Shown: piece after piece, positions 62,458-64,000 of the stretch
Numbering within the stretch: the stretch's first letter is position 1
Layout: the number at the start of each line of letters is the position of its first letter
From: Antedon mediterranea
Lineage: Eukaryota; Echinodermata; Crinoidea; Comatulida; Antedonidae
Direction of reading: 5' to 3'
DNA length: 64,000 nucleotides
NCBI RefSeq assembly: GCF_964355755.1
Contig: NC_092670.1
Coordinates: forward strand, 23,311,201-23,375,200
Program-made: the position numbers and the translations under genes
Notes under the pieces: generated by a model
Databases searched by the model: none
What the model was told of the DNA's origin: nothing
What the model saw: the letters and a program-made list of their open reading frames with translations, nothing else

Positions 62458-63569
62458 TTAAAGATGTATTGTCCCTTTGACTAATTCCAAAAAAATAAAA
62501 AATAAAAGATTTCGAAAAAAGGTGGGTCATTTTGAAGTATCATAATAGAAGACCCCTTCCCTGCAATTTTGGACGTTTTTTGGAAAATAATACATATATA
62601 TCACTTTAAAAACATTAAAGCATGTCATTCCTTGTCTTAAATGTACGTTTTATGGTAAATTATGATAAAAAGTGAAAAACAATGCACTACCTAAGTAGCT
62701 TGCGGCGATCGACCTCTCGTGGACGGTCTTAGGCCTAGCCTAGCTAGGCTTAGTTTTGTAGGCCTAGCTGGTAAACATCGGTAACGTACGAACATCGTAC
62801 GCTAGCTATATACCTAGCCTGACGTTGTATAGTTGCTGCATTAATTGTCTTTCTATTTTTGCCAGACTCCGTTGATACCAATTGGGGAAAAAAAAATCGA
62901 AAAGTGGGCGAATTACAGCTGAAAAACAAAAATATCAATCCGCACGCAATGCATTTTGGGATTTAAAGCGGGCCGTTATAATTACTAGAATCGACTTATT
63001 TTTCACATTTTTAACCGTTTAAAGACAAAAAAAGTTATCGCAATAGGACCATATAGTATTATTTTTAAATTAAATATAGTTTGTGATCTTAAATTAGATC
63101 TAAAAAACGTAGGGAAGGGGGCTTTAACTATCACCAAAAATTTTTTTACTGAAATACAGACGTTTTTGTGTTAAAAAAAATAACTTTGACTTCCAGTCAA
63201 AGTTTTCAATCCAAACATATCCCATAATGAAATGCGCTTGTTTGGCTACTCTGTATGCATAATCATAAAACTTCCTCATGATCTGTGTGAAAATACCTTC
63301 TTAACCGTGACGAGTTGTAAACAATCCTAATTTAGCATATGCATAATGCGTACTCATGGCTTGAAATCTTTGTTTACTTTCGCTCGTGACGATTTTCCAG
63401 ATGAAATGTAATCAAACTAATTTACCTGTTAATTACGTAAACTTGGTGTTTTTGGCTTAAATTTTCGACTTAAAATGAGTAACTTTAATATTACTTTGAT
63501 ATGGCAACTTTAAATTTAGAATATTTTGACCTTCATTTTTTTGTGTTTCAAGGGACAATACATCTTTAA
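62458..63569. mobile_element. Family C element, copy 5, in the LINE
   Basis: TTAAAGATGTATTGTCCC at the left and GGGACAATACATCTTTAA at the right, TTAA on each side, inserted into LINE coding sequence. The core differs from the shorter copies and contains element D copy 2. Without D it is about 530 bp. Confidence 0.88.
62546..63127. mobile_element. Element D, copy 2
   Basis: Inverted relative to the copy at 53.4 kb and without element E; about 582 bp. Ends AGACCCCTTCCCTGCAATTT and CGTAGGGAAGGGGGCTTTAA. The right TTAA is intact, while the left equivalent reads TAGA. Confidence 0.88.
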
Positions 63570-63850
63570 GAATTTATCATATCAGGGCCAGGAGATTTAC
63601 TTACATCTAAACCCTTCAAATGCTTCACAACGTCTTCCACCTCAAAGAAAACTGAATCGACTCTATTATCTGTTTTTTTATTTATTTATTGCGTTCCTCT
63701 GAATCAAAATGTTGGGGTTGGGTAGAATTCTCTTTGGTATACACTTTAACAAATGCCTCATTAAAAATTTCTGCTTTCATTTTACTTGAAGACACAGACA
63801 CTCCACTATGATCTACCAATTCTGGAATACCATGCTTAATATTTGTGCCG

Positions 63851-64000
63851 TAGTGGTTGGCTCTACACCTTCAGGAAGAGATCCTGGCCATTCTTCCGGG
63901 TCAAGTCTACGACTTACTCGTCATCCTGGCCCAAGATTCTCCCGACTGCCTCTGCGGTTGGGTATAGCAGCTGTGGTGCACCCACTCGTTGCCCCGGTGG
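63851..64000. other. Window edge, unassigned
   Basis: GC-richer than its surroundings (GGAAGAGATCCTGGCCATTC, CTCGTTGCCCCGGTGG). Cut by the window end. It may be another element or the 5' part of the LINE; no frame is recognised. Confidence 0.3.

Larger units (their letters stand above)
60972..63850 (-). pseudogene. CR1-like LINE ORF2, frameshifted and split
   Basis: Minus-strand non-LTR reverse transcriptase. From the 5' side: linker and RT block with KSPGPDM (about 63580), then the family C insertion (63569-62458), then VPDSWKRAEVVPLFKKG and NYRPVSLT (about 62385-62310), the finger/palm frame 62159-61365 with FDFQKAFDKVPH, SGVPQGSILGPLLF and FFADDTKLF (catalytic FADD), then the C-terminal frame 61497-61078 with RPKMEYGGSSW and VVDDWNSLP. 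The stop is at 60974-60972. Frameshifts or stops near 63690, 62285, 62165, 61495 and 61125 disable it. The endonuclease part would lie beyond the window or is absent. Confidence 0.85.

Overview
The window is animal nuclear DNA: AT-rich, intron-bearing and dense in transposons. Its host genes point to an invertebrate deuterostome, most likely an echinoderm. That placement is an inference from gene content, base composition and repeat style; no species was identified. Four host genes can be reconstructed. TVP23 (+ strand, 11690-14194, six exons, 202 aa) is a Golgi membrane protein. NUBP1 (- strand, 18282-24472, ten exons, 325 aa) is the cytosolic Fe-S scaffold P-loop NTPase. An intronless Atonal-superfamily bHLH transcription factor lies on + at 30430-31083 (217 aa). 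SMDT1/EMRE (- strand, 51483-52891, two exons, 89 aa) is the essential subunit of the mitochondrial calcium uniporter. All splice junctions used are GT-AG and every phase closes exactly.

Layout. 1-7.9 kb: AT-rich spacer plus four inverted-repeat (MITE-like) elements and one possible first exon of an unidentified minus-strand gene. 8.1-10.25 kb: a 5'-truncated L1/Tx1-type LINE. 11.7-14.2 kb: TVP23. 15.5-17.7 kb: a foldback element whose arms are 16-bp arrays. 18.3-24.5 kb: NUBP1, with a 31-copy 48-bp minisatellite in intron 7 and tandem copies of part of exon 2 in intron 2. 25-29.9 kb: LINE debris, a diverged array and MITEs. 29.9-31.1 kb: bHLH promoter and gene. 31.1-51.4 kb: a gene desert with LINE 3' ends, tandem repeats and MITEs. 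51.5-52.9 kb: SMDT1. 53.4-60.7 kb: a broken gag-protease LTR retrotransposon carrying nested insertions. 61-63.9 kb: a broken CR1-like LINE, itself split by a TTAA-flanked element that holds a further insertion.

The host genes act in unrelated compartments (Golgi, cytosol, nucleus, mitochondrion) and do not form a pathway. The positional signal worth noting is TVP23 and NUBP1 lying tail to tail. As I recall, the human orthologues TVP23A and NUBP1 are also convergent neighbours at 16p13.13, so this looks like ancient microsynteny.

Three short-element families recur. Family A (end motif CTGTCTACACTATCAAAC) has 11 copies. Family B (end motif TGCACTTGTCAATTG) has four copies, one inside an intron of each of the three multi-exon genes. 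Family C (TTAA-flanked, end motif GATGTATTGTCCC) has five copies. No new defence or enzymatic system was found. The best candidates for undescribed biology are the foldback element with order-preserved inverted arrays, the bidirectionally open minisatellite in NUBP1, and the nested transposon stack.
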